Counted from the first letter of the stretch, positions 17,490 through 28,049 are shown. The stretch: DNA of 64,000 nucleotides from Sphingomonas faeni (GCF_024273235.1 NZ_JANBVH010000006.1:62001-126000), one strand, 5' to 3'. Notes: generated from the sequence alone by a model not told the origin. Numbers and translations: made by a program.

Positions 17490-19148
17490 TCAGGCGCGGT
17501 TGGCGGCGCTGAGGACCGCACGGACCGAGGCGGTGGCGATGTCGGTGTCCATGCCGACGCCGAACACCGTCTTTCCCTCGGCGGTGCGGCATTCGACATA
17601 GGCGGCGGCCTGTGCGTCCGCACCGTGGCCGATCGCATGCTCGTTGTAATCGACCACGTCGAGCGTCGGCCCGGTCGACTCCGCGATCGCCGCGATCACG
17701 CCCGAGATCAGGCCGTTGCCACGCCCCGAGATCGACCGCTCCTCGCCGTCGATCGCGACGCGACCGATGAAGACGCGCTGCCCCGAGGCACCGCTTTCCT
17801 CATAGTCGCGCAACTCCACCCGATCGGCTGGCTGCGGCATGTACGTGCGCTCGAACAGGCCCCAGATATCCGCCGCGTTCAGCTCGCGGCTGGTCTCGTC
17901 GGCATAGGCCTGGACGTGGCGGCTGAAGTCCGCCTGCAAGCGCTTGGGGAGTTTCAGCCCCTTGTCCTGCTCGATCACCCAGGCGACGCCGCCCTTGCCC
18001 GACTGCGAATTGACGCGGATCACCGCCTCGTAGCTGCGGCCGAGATCGGCGGGATCGATGGGGAGATAGGGGACCTCCCACAACGTATCGTTCTTCGCCT
18101 CATGCGCCGCGAACCCCTTCTTGATCGCGTCCTGATGCGACCCCGAGAACGCGGTGAAGACCAGATCGCCGGCATAGGGCGTGCGCGGGTGCACCGGGAT
18201 GTTGGTGCAGTAATTGACCGTGTTCACGACGCCGTCGATGTCCGACAGGTCGAGCTTCGGGTCGACGCCTTGCGTGTACATGTTGAGCGCGACGGTCACG
18301 AGATCGCAATTCCCGGTGCGCTCGCCATTGCCGAGCAGGCAGCCCTCGACCCGGTCGGCGCCCGCCATCATGCCGAGTTCCGCCGCCGCGACGCCGGTGC
18401 CGCGATCGTTATGCGTGTGCAGCGAGATCGCGACCGAGTCCCGGTTGCGGATGTGGCGGCCGAACCATTCGATCTGGTCGGCATAGATGTTCGGCGTCGC
18501 GCACTCGACGGTGGCGGGCAGGTTGAAGATGATCGGGTTTTCGGGCGTCGGCATCAGGACGTCCATCACCGCCTCGCAGACCTCGAGGCTGAAATCGAGT
18601 TCGGCGGTCGAGAAGGTCTCGGGGCTGTATTCGAACTGCCAGCGGACGTTCGGCTGCTTGGCGGCCTCGTCGCGCAGCACCTTGGCGCCGTCGATCGCGA
18701 TCTGCTTCACCTGCGCGCGGTCCATCCCGAACACGATTTTCCGCCACGCGGGGCTGACCGCGTTATACAGATGCACGATCGCAGTCTTCGCTCCGACCAA
18801 GCTGGCGAAGCTCGTCTCGATCAGGTCGCGGCGCGACTGGGTCAGCACCTGGATCGACACGTCGTCGGGGATGCGGCCGGTCTTCACGAGGCCTGAGATG
18901 AAGTCGAACTCGGTCGCGCCCGCGCTCGGGAAACCGACCTCGATCTCCTTCAGCCCGACCTTGCAGAGCAGGTCGAAGAAGCGCGTCTTCTTCTCCGCGT
19001 CCATCGGGTCGATCAGCGCCTGGTTGCCGTCGCGCAGATCCGTCGAGAGCCAGCGGGGCGGCTTGACGATGGTCTTCGACGGCCATTGGCGGTCGGGCAG
19101 GTCGATTTGCGGGAAGGGTCGGTATTTGGTCGATGGGTCGCGCAGCAT
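17490..19148 (-). CDS. leuA: 2-isopropylmalate synthase
   Basis: LeuA condenses 2-ketoisovalerate with acetyl-CoA, the committed step of leucine synthesis. The 552-residue protein has the HMGL-like catalytic barrel with [14 protein letters not shown] (Arg39-Asp40), the metal-binding HTHNDRG (about 243-249) and a C-terminal LeuA regulatory dimer domain (about 430-552) for leucine feedback. The length and DLRDGNQ form match the long type of LeuA found in actinobacteria, yeast and some alphaproteobacteria. Upstream is a 14-codon Leu-rich leader ORF and a long inverted repeat, so attenuation by leucine supply is likely. Other branched-chain genes (ilvC, ilvN, ilvB) lie upstream on the same strand. 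Confidence 0.96.
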   Translation of the reverse strand: MLRDPSTKYRPFPQIDLPDRQWPSKTIVKPPRWLSTDLRDGNQALIDPMDAEKKTRFFDLLCKVGLKEIEVGFPSAGATEFDFISGLVKTGRIPDDVSIQVLTQSRRDLIETSFASLVGAKTAIVHLYNAVSPAWRKIVFGMDRAQVKQIAIDGAKVLRDEAAKQPNVRWQFEYSPETFSTAELDFSLEVCEAVMDVLMPTPENPIIFNLPATVECATPNIYADQIEWFGRHIRNRDSVAISLHTHNDRGTGVAAAELGMMAGADRVEGCLLGNGERTGNCDLVTVALNMYTQGVDPKLDLSDIDGVVNTVNYCTNIPVHPRTPYAGDLVFTAFSGSHQDAIKKGFAAHEAKNDTLWEVPYLPIDPADLGRSYEAVIRVNSQSGKGGVAWVIEQDKGLKLPKRLQADFSRHVQAYADETSRELNAADIWGLFERTYMPQPADRVELRDYEESGASGQRVFIGRVAIDGEERSISGRGNGLISGVIAAIAESTGPTLDVVDYNEHAIGHGADAQAAAYVECRTAEGKTVFGVGMDTDIATASVRAVLSAANRA

Positions 19149-19184
19149 GGCCAGTCTCTCGTGTCGTCGGGAGCGTTCGGGTCA

Positions 19185-19244
19185 GCCCTTAGGCGCGAGG
19201 CGCGGGGCATGGCCACCGCGCAAACGATCGGCGCGCCTAAGGGC
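19185..19244 (-). promoter_or_regulatory. Leucine attenuator stem-loop region before leuA
   Basis: A perfect 13-bp inverted repeat, GCCCTTAGGCGCG (19185-19197) and CGCGCCTAAGGGC (19232-19244), has a 34-nt loop that itself can fold through GCGCGG/CCGCGC. The leader-proximal arm contains the stop codon of the leader peptide, so a ribosome at or before that stop would affect pairing. No U tract follows, so termination may be Rho-dependent or the structure may act on leuA translation. Confidence 0.7.
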
Positions 19245-19281
19245 GCGTAAGTCGAAGCAGCAGGAGGCGGCCGTGCGTCAT
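19237..19281 (-). CDS. leuL: Leucine leader peptide for leuA attenuation
   Basis: The 14-residue ORF reads MTHGRLLLLRLTRP, with four consecutive Leu codons of three kinds (CTC CTG CTG CTT), then CGA and another CTT. AGGA lies 8 nt before its ATG. Its stop codon falls inside the first arm of the inverted repeat that separates it from leuA. This is the classical arrangement of a leucine-sensing transcription attenuator: ribosome stalling at Leu codons under starvation changes the RNA fold ahead of leuA. Mapping by eye; no expression evidence. Confidence 0.82.
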   Translation of the reverse strand: MTHGRLLLLRLTRP

Positions 19282-19290
19282 TGATGGCGT

Positions 19291-19328
19291 CCTATCGCGC
19301 CGACACGTGCCGTGTCCAGCGCGATAGG
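19291..19328 (-). promoter_or_regulatory. Hairpin before the leucine leader ORF (or yceI terminator)
   Basis: CCTATCGCG (19291-19299) and CGCGATAGG (19320-19328) pair around an inner GACAC/GTGTC stem. It lies between the yceI stop and the leader start; on the minus-strand RNA its last bases run into the AGGA ribosome site of the leader peptide. It could end yceI transcription or control leader translation. Confidence 0.6.
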
Positions 19329-19340
19329 CATTTTGGTATA

Positions 19341-19946
19341 TTATTGCGCGGAGAAGGCGGCGTTGATCGTCAGGTCGACCTTGTCCGATACGACCGGGGC
19401 GTAGGCGCCGATATTGAAGTCGCTGCGCTTGATCGAGGTCGTCGCGCGGAAGCCGAAGTTCAGCTTCTTGTTCATCGGGTTCGCGCCCGCGCCGATGAAG
19501 GTCGCCTGGAGCACGACGGGCTTGGTGACGCCCTTGAGCGTGAGATCGCCGGTGATCGTCGCCTTGTCGCCGGTCGCGACGACCTTGGTCGAGACGAACT
19601 TGGCGGTGGGGTAGGTCGCGGCGTCGAAGAAATCCTTCGACTTGAGATGGCCCGCGAACGGTGCCGAGGTGACCGAAAGCTGGTCGATCGCGAAGGAGAC
19701 TTCGACCTTGGTCGCGTTCGGCTTGGCCGGATCGATCGTGATGCTGCCCCCCGATGCGCCGAGCTGCCCTTCGAGCATCGAGAAGCCCATGTGGTTGACC
19801 TGCCACGTCACCTGCGTGTGGTTGGGATCGACGGCGTAGGTGCCGGCAGCGACGCGTGCCTTGACGGGGGCGCCGGGGATTGCGGCGTTCTGGGCGAGAA
19901 CGGGGGCGGCGGTGAGGGCGAGGATGGTGGCTAGGACTAGGCGCAT
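19341..19946 (-). CDS. YceI-family periplasmic lipid-binding protein
   Basis: A 201-residue exported protein with a signal peptide (residues 1-18, ending VLA-Q), followed by the lipocalin-like YceI domain: GTYAVDPNHTQVTWQVNHMGFSMLEG, SKDFFDAATYPTAKFVSTKV, DLTLKGVTKPVVL. YceI proteins bind isoprenoid-like lipids in the periplasm; their physiological role is not settled. It is located between ilvC and leuA on the same strand, but its function does not obviously belong to branched-chain synthesis. Readthrough of yceI into leuA is possible, although the hairpin after its stop may limit it. Confidence 0.9.
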   Translation of the reverse strand: MRLVLATILALTAAPVLAQNAAIPGAPVKARVAAGTYAVDPNHTQVTWQVNHMGFSMLEGQLGASGGSITIDPAKPNATKVEVSFAIDQLSVTSAPFAGHLKSKDFFDAATYPTAKFVSTKVVATGDKATITGDLTLKGVTKPVVLQATFIGAGANPMNKKLNFGFRATTSIKRSDFNIGAYAPVVSDKVDLTINAAFSAQ

Positions 19947-20076
19947 GCGGGGTCTCCTGTTGATCGCGCGATGCTGGCCGAGGTGAGGGGGCGCGTCAAA
20001 TGACGTTATGCCAACGGTGTGTTTCGGTATTGGGTCTGTGAGGTGGGCGCGCGGGGTAAGGACAGCGGCTGCACTA

Positions 20077-20154
20077 GTTCCCCCGCGGACGCGGGGGCCC
20101 AGCTAAACCACGATCACCGCCCGAGACCCTGGACCCCCGCGTTCGCGAGGGAAC
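20077..20154. repeat. Intergenic palindromic repeat, family B copy 1
   Basis: GTTCCCCCGCGGACGCGGGG and CCCCGCGTTCGCGAGGGAAC form the arms, with CCCAG...CTGGA inside. Related copies are at 40008, 46811, 49116 and 50983. It lies with a family A copy in the 471-nt gap between the yceI start and the ilvC end; no gene is visible there. Confidence 0.75.
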
Positions 20155-20191
20155 AGAATAGGCTGCGAATGACTCTTCCCCCAAAACGCCG

Positions 20192-20295
20192 CCACCCCGG
20201 CGAAGGCCGGGGCCCAGTTGGAAAGGTCGAGGTAACGGAGCGTCGTCGTCCGTTAGCAACGTCCCCCAACTGGGCCCCGGCCTTCGCCGGGGTGG
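20192..20295. repeat. Intergenic palindromic repeat, family A copy 1
   Basis: The arms CCACCCCGGCGAAGGCCGGG and CCCGGCCTTCGCCGGGGTGG, extended by GCCCAGTTGG/CCAACTGGGC, surround a centre of about 45 nt that differs between copies. Other copies are at 30639, 40123, 43321, 54856 and 60108. Confidence 0.8.
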
Positions 20296-20417
20296 GTATG
20301 GGTTGGGCGTGACTTCGAGCTAGTCACTTTCCGTACGCCAACCCGTCGGACCCGGCGAAGCCGTGCCCTATGGGCAGGCTCCGTCGTGCCGGCCGCGCTC
20401 GCGCGCATTCGCTTCGC

Positions 20418-22162
<1,745 letters not shown>

Positions 22163-22170
22163 GGTTCAGT

Positions 22171-22289
22171 CTCCCCCCCTACCGCTTGCGGGAGGGGGTA
22201 GGGGGTGGGCGCGCGGATGACCGCAGGCGATGCCGGCCGGGATTGAGCGCGAGCCCACCCCCGGCCCCTCCCGTTTACGGGAGGGGGGA
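22171..22289. repeat. Intergenic palindrome, family E-like copy between ilvB and ilvN
   Basis: CTCCCCCCCTACCGCTTGCGGGAGGGGG with TAGGGGGTGGGCG pairs with GCCCACCCCCGGCCCCTCCC and TTTACGGGAGGGGGG. It is related to the copies at 25948-26053 and 36494-36604. It fills most of the ilvB-ilvN gap. Confidence 0.7.
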
Positions 22290-22305
22290 AGAAACGACAG
22301 CACCA

Positions 22306-24054
22306 TCACACCAGTGCCTTCGCTTCGTCGTCCATCGTACCTGACACTTCGTTCGCCTGCAGGATCATGTCGGTATGCGCAGCACCCGACGGGATCATCG
22401 GGAAGCAGTTGGTCAGCTGCGACACGCGGCAATCGACGATCACCGGGCCGTCATGCGCCAGCATCTCGGCGATCCCGCCATCGAGCTGGTCGCGCGTCTC
22501 GATCAGGATACCCTTCCAGCCATACGCCTCGCCGAGCTTGACGAAATCGGGCAGCGAATCCGAATAGCTCTCGGCATAGCGGCTCTCATAGGTGAGCTCC
22601 TGCCACTGGCGGACCATGCCCATATACTGGTTGTTGAGGATGAAGATCTTTACCGGCAACCGGTATTGCGACGCGGTCGCCAGCTCCTGGATGTTCATCT
22701 GGATCGACGCTTCGCCGGCAATGTCGATCACCAGCGCGTTCGGGTTGCCGAGCTGCGCGCCGATCGCCGCGGGCAGGCCATAGCCCATCGTGCCGAGACC
22801 ACCGCTGGTCAGCCACTTGTTCGGCTTTTCGAACCCGAAATGCTGCGCGGCCCACATCTGGTGCTGGCCGACCTCGGTCGTGATGATCGGCGACTGGGCC
22901 TGCGTCGCCTCGAACAACGCCCGGATCGCGCGCTGCGGCATGATCTCGTTCGGATCGTTCTCGGGGAAATCGAGGCACTTCACCGCGCGCCAGCCGGCGA
23001 TCCGACGCTGCCAGTCGGTGGTGTCGGGCTTGGGATGCTGGCGGCTCTTCCAGATCCGGACCATGTCCTCGAGCGCATGACCGACATCCGCGATGATCCC
23101 GAGATCGACGCGCACGGTCTTGTTCACCGACGAGCGATCGATATCGATATGCACTTTCCGCGAGTTCGGGCTGAACGCGTCGAGGCGCCCCGTCACGCGA
23201 TCGTCGAAACGCGAGCCGAGCGCGACGACGAGGTCGGCCTGGTTCATCGCCATATTGGCTTCGTACGTGCCATGCATCCCGAGCATGCCGAGCCACTGCT
23301 CGCCGCTCGCAGGGTACGCGCCGAGGCCCATCAGCGTCGACGTCACCGGCGCGCCGGTGATGCGGACGAGTTCGCACAGCAGCTGGCTCGCGGCCGGGCC
23401 CGAATTGATGATGCCGCCGCCGGTATACAGGATCGGACGCTCGGCCGCGGCGAGCATGTCGACGAGCTGCTCGATCTGCGCCTGGTCGGCCTTCACCTGC
23501 GGGCGATAGGTCTTGTGCTGGATCGGGCCGGGCTTCTTGTAGCGCGCGGTGGCGACCTGCACGTCCTTGGGAATGTCGACGACCACCGGGCCGGGACGTC
23601 CCGAGGTGGCGATGTGGAACGCCTCGTGGATCACGTCGCCAAGCTTGGCGGGATCCTTCACGAGGTAATTATGCTTCGAGCAATGGCGCGTGATGCCGAC
23701 GGTATCGGCCTCCTGGAACGCGTCGGTGCCGATCAGCGCGGTCGGCACCTGGCCGGTGATCACGACCATCGGGATCGAATCCATCAGCGCGTCGGTGATC
23801 CCGGTGACCGCGTTGGTCGCGCCCGGGCCCGAGGTGACCAGCACCACGCCGGGCTTGCCGGTCGAGCGGGCGTAACCCTCGGCCGCATGCGTCGCGGCCT
23901 GTTCGTGGCGCACGAGGATGTGCTTGATCCGGCCGCTGCGGAACAACGCGTCGTAGATCGGCAGCACGGCACCGCCCGGATAGCCGAAGACGACCTCCAC
24001 GCCGAGATCGCACAGCGCCTCGATCAGGATATCGGCTCCACTCTTCTCGGTCAT
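22306..24054 (-). CDS. ilvB: Acetolactate synthase large (catalytic) subunit
   Basis: The 582-residue thiamine-diphosphate enzyme condenses two pyruvates to 2-acetolactate, or pyruvate with 2-ketobutyrate. The catalytic Glu51 lies in RHEQAATHAAEGYAR; the FAD-binding middle domain follows; the ThDP/Mg2+ motif reads GEASIQMNIQE to ILNNQ. The first metal-binding position is Glu where the textbook motif has Asp (GD[GA]S), a conservative change. It has a plausible promoter and a 5' hairpin immediately upstream but no leader peptide that I could find, unlike leuA. Confidence 0.97.
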   Translation of the reverse strand: MTEKSGADILIEALCDLGVEVVFGYPGGAVLPIYDALFRSGRIKHILVRHEQAATHAAEGYARSTGKPGVVLVTSGPGATNAVTGITDALMDSIPMVVITGQVPTALIGTDAFQEADTVGITRHCSKHNYLVKDPAKLGDVIHEAFHIATSGRPGPVVVDIPKDVQVATARYKKPGPIQHKTYRPQVKADQAQIEQLVDMLAAAERPILYTGGGIINSGPAASQLLCELVRITGAPVTSTLMGLGAYPASGEQWLGMLGMHGTYEANMAMNQADLVVALGSRFDDRVTGRLDAFSPNSRKVHIDIDRSSVNKTVRVDLGIIADVGHALEDMVRIWKSRQHPKPDTTDWQRRIAGWRAVKCLDFPENDPNEIMPQRAIRALFEATQAQSPIITTEVGQHQMWAAQHFGFEKPNKWLTSGGLGTMGYGLPAAIGAQLGNPNALVIDIAGEASIQMNIQELATASQYRLPVKIFILNNQYMGMVRQWQELTYESRYAESYSDSLPDFVKLGEAYGWKGILIETRDQLDGGIAEMLAHDGPVIVDCRVSQLTNCFPMIPSGAAHTDMILQANEVSGTMDDEAKALV

Positions 24055-24070
24055 TTCATATCATCCTTTG

Positions 24071-24095
24071 CGAGAACGCTGCCTTTAGCGTCTCG
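24071..24095 (-). promoter_or_regulatory. 5' hairpin in the ilvB leader
   Basis: CGAGAACGCT and AGCGTCTCG pair (one bulged A) around a GCCTTT loop, at what would be the very 5' end of an mRNA from the upstream promoter. I found no Leu/Ile/Val-rich leader ORF around it. Confidence 0.45.
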
Positions 24096-24104
24096 TGGAG
24101 GGGC

Positions 24105-24133
24105 CGGCTACCGATATAAAAGATGCGTGTCAA
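24105..24133 (-). promoter_or_regulatory. Candidate promoter for ilvBN(C)
   Basis: A consensus TTGACA (24133-24128, minus strand) lies 17 nt upstream of the weak -10 TAGCCG (24110-24105); an alternative -10 is the A/T-rich TATATC with short spacing. It falls in the 82-nt gap after miaA. Confidence 0.4.
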
Positions 24134-24136
24134 ACA

Positions 24137-25066
24137 TCATTTGAGCAATATAGTTTCAAATTGCTGCAGGCGCGTTGGCAGGTCGAGGGCTTCGGTGCGG
24201 GTCCAGTCGGCAGGCGGCTGGTGCCTTAGCCATGTGTATTGGCGCTTGGCATAGCGCCGCGTGGCGAGCGATCCGGCGGCGATGGCGTCGGGTTCTGACG
24301 TCTCGCCTCGGACCAGCGCGGCGATCTCGGGAACGCCGATCGCGCGGCGGATCGGGGCGTCCTGCGGGATGTCGGGGCGGGCGAGGAGTGCGGTGATTTC
24401 GTCGCGGCTGGTTTCCGCCATCTCGGCGAAACGCTGGTCGATGCGCGCGTTGAGCCAGTCGCGGTCGGGGATCAGGATCAGCGCGCGGACATCGATCGTG
24501 TCGCCGATCCCGCCGACCTTCTCGTTCTGCCAGTCGGCGAGCGTGCGGCCTGTGCCGCGCACGACTTCGAGCGCGCGAGCGACGCGCGTGGTGTCGGCAG
24601 GGTTCAACTTGGCAGCGGCTTGCGGATCGAGTTGCCTGAGAGCGGCGTGCGCCTCGGCGACGGGGAGGGCGCGGACCTGCTCGCGAAGGCTTGGGTCGAT
24701 CGCGGGGACGGGGGCGATGCCGTCGAGCAGAGTGCGGATATAGAGGCCGGTGCCGCCGACCAGAATCGGCAGCTTGTCCTCGGCCAGCGTATCGCGGATC
24801 GCCTGCGTCGCCTCGGCGGCCCAGCGCGCGGCGGAGTAGGTCGCATCGGCGGCGTCGACATGGCCGAACAGTTTGTGCGGGGCGCTCGCCTCTTCTTCGA
24901 CCGACGGCCGCGCGGTGAGGATGCGGAGGTCGGCATAGACCTGCGCGGAGTCGGCGTTGATGACGACGCCGTCGTGGCGCGCGGCGATGGCCAGTGCGAG
25001 CGCGGACTTGCCGCTCGCGGTCGGCCCTGCGATGAGCGCGACCTTCGGGAGATGTTCTATGTTCAC
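24137..25066 (-). CDS. miaA: tRNA dimethylallyltransferase
   Basis: MiaA transfers the dimethylallyl group to A37 of tRNAs that read UNN codons. The protein has the P-loop [11 protein letters not shown] near the N-terminus, [13 protein letters not shown], the [14 protein letters not shown] motif, [11 protein letters not shown], and the C-terminal [12 protein letters not shown] motif. I favour the GTG at 25066 (309 residues, starting [14 protein letters not shown]); a GTG at 25090 is also in frame. Neither has a clear ribosome site. Both starts lie inside or against the divergent serB start, so the two genes overlap at their 5' ends. Confidence 0.93.
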   Translation of the reverse strand: MNIEHLPKVALIAGPTASGKSALALAIAARHDGVVINADSAQVYADLRILTARPSVEEEASAPHKLFGHVDAADATYSAARWAAEATQAIRDTLAEDKLPILVGGTGLYIRTLLDGIAPVPAIDPSLREQVRALPVAEAHAALRQLDPQAAAKLNPADTTRVARALEVVRGTGRTLADWQNEKVGGIGDTIDVRALILIPDRDWLNARIDQRFAEMAETSRDEITALLARPDIPQDAPIRRAIGVPEIAALVRGETSEPDAIAAGSLATRRYAKRQYTWLRHQPPADWTRTEALDLPTRLQQFETILLK

Positions 25067-25940
25067 GGCAACGCTTATAGCCTCGGGCACGCTGACCGCA
25101 GGCGATATTTCGACCGCGATGGACCGCCTGCGCGACGCCGGCTGCGCACCGGGCGCAAGCGGCTGGATCGACGAGGGCGCGGCGGCGGACCTGATTTTCG
25201 CGATGGCGCCGGATGCGGCGCGGGTCGCGCTGGAGGGTGCGTTCGTCGGGGCGGACGTGGTCGTTCAGTCCAGCCTTACGCGGACCAAGACGCTGCTGGT
25301 CGCCGACATGGACTCCACCATGATCACCGTCGAATGCATCGACGAACTCGCGGACTATGCCGGGATCAAACCGCAGATCGCCGAGATCACCGAGCGCGCA
25401 ATGCGCGGCGAACTCGATTTCGAGGCGGCGCTCGACGCGCGCGTGGCGCTGCTGAAGGGCCTGGCCGAGAGCGACATCGAACGCTGCCTCGCCGAGCGTG
25501 TGACGATCATGCCGGGTGCGAAGGCGCTGGTCCGGACGATGCGCGCGCGGGGGGCCCTGGCGGTGCTGGTGTCGGGCGGGTTTACACGGTTCGCGAGGCC
25601 GGTCGCGAAGGAGATCGGCTTCGACCGCGCGATCGCCAACGTGCTGGAGATCGAGGGCGGCGTGCTGACGGGGACGGTGACGAAGCCGATCGTCGGGTCG
25701 CACACCAAGCTGACGACGTTGCATGCGGCGATCGCCGAGCGGTGGATCGTGGTCGAAGAGTCGCTCGCAGTCGGCGATGGCGCGAACGATCTGGCGATGA
25801 TCGAGGCGGCCGGGCTGGGTGTGGCGTATCATGCCAAGCCGATCGTCGCGGCGGCGGCTGCTGCGCGGATCGATCACGGGGATCTGACCGCGCTTCTCTA
25901 TGCGCAGGGTATCGCGCGACGTGACTGGGTCACGGTCTAG
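25059..25940 (+). CDS. serB: Phosphoserine phosphatase
   Basis: SerB dephosphorylates phosphoserine in the last step of serine synthesis. The 293-residue HAD enzyme has the nucleophile motif [18 protein letters not shown] (Asp83, Asp85), the [10 protein letters not shown] motif II, the Lys of motif III, and [24 protein letters not shown] as motif IV. The N-terminal 75 residues form the ACT-like region seen in the longer SerB type. The start at 25059 has GGGAG 7 nt upstream and lies inside the 5' end of miaA on the other strand. Confidence 0.96.
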   Translation: MFTATLIASGTLTAGDISTAMDRLRDAGCAPGASGWIDEGAAADLIFAMAPDAARVALEGAFVGADVVVQSSLTRTKTLLVADMDSTMITVECIDELADYAGIKPQIAEITERAMRGELDFEAALDARVALLKGLAESDIERCLAERVTIMPGAKALVRTMRARGALAVLVSGGFTRFARPVAKEIGFDRAIANVLEIEGGVLTGTVTKPIVGSHTKLTTLHAAIAERWIVVEESLAVGDGANDLAMIEAAGLGVAYHAKPIVAAAAAARIDHGDLTALLYAQGIARRDWVTV

Positions 25941-25947
25941 AACTTCA

Positions 25948-26053
25948 CCCCTCCCTGGAAGGGAGGGGCAGGGGGTGGGTGGGTTTCCGCGTGTTCGAAC
26001 CCCAGTGACTCGAGCCGGCCGACCCACCCCCAACCCCTCCCTTCCAGGGAGAG
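25948..26053. repeat. Intergenic palindrome, family E copy 1
   Basis: ACCCCTCCCTGGAAGGGAGGGG with GGGGGTGGGTGGG faces CCCACCCCCAACCCCTCCC and TTCCAGGGAGAGG. It fills the gap between the convergent ends of serB and the lipoprotein gene. A near-identical copy is at 36494-36604. Confidence 0.75.
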
Positions 26054-26067
26054 GCGCAGAAGTGCGT

Positions 26068-26550
26068 TTACCCCTTTGCCAAAGGCGTACCGCTCGCCTC
26101 ACAAACATACGTCGCCAGTTCCTCGCGCAACGGCAGCCCCTTGATCGGCCGCAGCGGGCCGTCATGCGCGATGTTGGTCTCGACCAGCGCGCGGTTCGGC
26201 CCGACGCCCAGCACGTGGAACAGGCGGTTCGCGCAATCGGTTTCGGTCCGCGCATAGGCGACCTTGCCCGCATGCTCCTGCCGCAGGATCGCGATGATCG
26301 TGCCGCCGACGGCCTTGCGCTCGCGCAACAGGAAATGGCGCGAGGTCGGGTCGGACGGGGTAGGGATCAACCGGCCCTTGACGGTCAGTTGCGCGGGTTT
26401 GGGCACGGCCACCTCGGTTTCGGCGAGGTTGCGCAACGATACGCCGTTTTCGGTCATTATGTCGGTATTGGTCGTTACAGGCTGCTCGCCGGAACACGCG
26501 GCCAACAGCGTTGCGCCGGCAAGTGCCAGCGCCAAGGTCTTCGAAATCAT
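26068..26550 (-). CDS. Hypothetical lipoprotein
   Basis: A 160-residue protein of unknown function. The N-terminus MISKTLALALAGATLLAACSG has a clear lipobox LAAC, so it should be lipid-anchored. The mature part has no motif I recognise; it contains two further Cys residues (ETDCANRLFHV and TYVCEASG) that could form a disulfide. The open frame extends to 26805, but the lipoprotein signal fixes the start at 26550. Its neighbours on the same strand are a small Cys-rich exported peptide and a SPOR protein. Confidence 0.75.
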   Translation of the reverse strand: MISKTLALALAGATLLAACSGEQPVTTNTDIMTENGVSLRNLAETEVAVPKPAQLTVKGRLIPTPSDPTSRHFLLRERKAVGGTIIAILRQEHAGKVAYARTETDCANRLFHVLGVGPNRALVETNIAHDGPLRPIKGLPLREELATYVCEASGTPLAKG

Positions 26551-26650
26551 GCATCTAGCTCCCGGTCGATGTCGAAACGAAACGACCGGTCCGGCTATTT
26601 CGATCCCTGCCGCGCAATGTTGCCCGTTAGCACAGGTGAAAGGCGCTGTT

Positions 26651-26872
26651 TCAGCGGCGTTTTTTGTCGACGCCACGGTCCGGGCGGGGGGGCGGGCGGG
26701 TCGCGATGTTCGTCGGCGCGGCGGGCTCGCAGATACGACGGGTCGGCTGGCAGGCGATGCCGACCGTCGAACATCCCTTGACGCTGCCCTCGGTCGGGCA
26801 CGCACGGCATTGCTGCCTGATCTCCGCGCAGGTCGGCGACGCGGATACCAGCGCCAAGCTCAGCAGGATCAT
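26651..26872 (-). CDS. Small Cys-rich exported peptide (hypothetical)
   Basis: A 73-residue ORF starting MILLSLALVSASPTCAEIR has a short signal peptide. The mature chain has six cysteines in CRACP, GCSTVGIACQP and RRICEP, plus one before them, and a Pro/Arg-rich tail (TRPPPRPDRGVDKKRR). GGGG lies 8 nt upstream; a GTG at 26878 is an alternative start. I do not recognise a family. The coding status rests on the signal peptide and high third-position G/C, so it is less certain than its neighbours. Confidence 0.5.
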   Translation of the reverse strand: MILLSLALVSASPTCAEIRQQCRACPTEGSVKGCSTVGIACQPTRRICEPAAPTNIATRPPPRPDRGVDKKRR

Positions 26873-26929
26873 TCGCACATCCCCGTCACGAGTATCGTCA
26901 TGAATATCGCCGCGTTTCAGCCTCGCAAA

Positions 26930-27937
26930 TCAGGGCGCGACGACCACGCAGGGCACGCGTGCCGCCGAGCAGGCGCGCGCCGCGTCCGCCTTCGATGCGA
27001 ACCCGCCAGCCTGGAGCCGCGTCACCTTGCCGGCCTTCGTGTAGAAGGGCTGCGCACCGCGAAGCCTGCCGCGCACCGTGTTCCACTGCGTCTCGGCATT
27101 GCCCTGGTCGCGGAACGCGCCGAGCTGCACCCGCCATTTCCCGGTCGCCTTGAAGGGCGCGGGCTTCGCGGCAACCGCCTTCACCGGCGCCGGTTTCGGC
27201 GTCGTCGGCTGGGGCGCAGGCTCGCGCGTCGGCGCGGGGACGCGGGCGGGCAGCGAACTCGGCGGCAGGCGCGTGGGCCGCGGCGTCTCGGCCACCCGCG
27301 ATGCCGGCACGTCGACCCGCGAGCCGGCTCCTCCGACGGTCGAGCGCGACGGCACGGCGGGCGTCGCCTGCAACGCATATTTCTGCGCCAGCGCGGTACC
27401 CTTCTCGCGGTCGGCGGGCGAGATATACTGGTCCATCTGCGCCAATGTCTGCGAGGCGGACTGCAACCCGGATGCGGACGCGCGCGTCATCAGCGCATAG
27501 GCGCGGGGGAAATCGCGCGGCACGCCGTCGCCGTTGAACAGCATCGTCCCCAGCACGAGCTGGGTCCGCGGCTCGCCGCGCGCGACGGACTTTTCGAGCC
27601 ATGGCAGCGCATCGGTCTTCTTGCCCGCCTGAAAGAGCGCAAGCCCGTAATTGTCGCCGGCCTGCAGATGCCCCTGTAGCGCCGCCTTGCGGAACCAGCT
27701 TTCGGCCAGGCCGGGATCGAGCGGCACACCGCGTCCCAGCTTGTACGCCTGTGCCAGGTTGAACTGTGCATCGGCGTCGCCGGCGACCGCAAGTGGCCGC
27801 CATTCGCCGACGGCGCGCACGTAATCGCCCCTGGCCCAGGCGTCGACGCCGGCCTTCACATCGGCATAAGCGGGGATGGCGGCGAACAGGCCGCTCAGTG
27901 CGATCGCACCCACCAGAAGCTTACGCCCAACCGTCAT
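26930..27937 (-). CDS. Exported Sel1/TPR-repeat protein with C-terminal SPOR domain
   Basis: The 335-residue protein has a signal peptide (residues 1-26, ending AYA-D), then Sel1-like repeats (DADAQFNLAQAYKLGRGVPLD, LGTMLFNGDGVPRD; about 45-180), a Pro/Ala-rich linker (about 200-260) and a C-terminal SPOR domain (KWRVQLGAFRDQGNAETQW to VTRLQAGGFASKADA). SPOR domains bind denuded peptidoglycan at the division septum, so a periplasmic cell-division or wall role is likely. The start at 27937 has GGGGTAA upstream. It is divergent from the ParA gene, whose operon ends in another SPOR protein. Confidence 0.88.
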   Translation of the reverse strand: MTVGRKLLVGAIALSGLFAAIPAYADVKAGVDAWARGDYVRAVGEWRPLAVAGDADAQFNLAQAYKLGRGVPLDPGLAESWFRKAALQGHLQAGDNYGLALFQAGKKTDALPWLEKSVARGEPRTQLVLGTMLFNGDGVPRDFPRAYALMTRASASGLQSASQTLAQMDQYISPADREKGTALAQKYALQATPAVPSRSTVGGAGSRVDVPASRVAETPRPTRLPPSSLPARVPAPTREPAPQPTTPKPAPVKAVAAKPAPFKATGKWRVQLGAFRDQGNAETQWNTVRGRLRGAQPFYTKAGKVTRLQAGGFASKADAARACSAARVPCVVVAP

Positions 27938-28049
27938 CGCATTACCCCATGTCGTCTCGCCGCCACCATGCCGCCGTTCGTCGCGCAAGGCAAAGGGCGC
28001 GCGGCAATAGGCTGAATATTGCTCGAACCTAAGTCGTTATGAAGTCGCG

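Noticed and set aside
20077..20295. Possible CRISPR-like repeat cluster
   Set aside because: The repeats are single palindromes with arms separated by a variable centre, not a series of direct repeats with equal spacers, and no cas gene is present.
24055..24136. A valine/isoleucine leader peptide before ilvB
   Set aside because: No short ORF with runs of Ile, Val or Leu codons was found between miaA and ilvB; only a hairpin.
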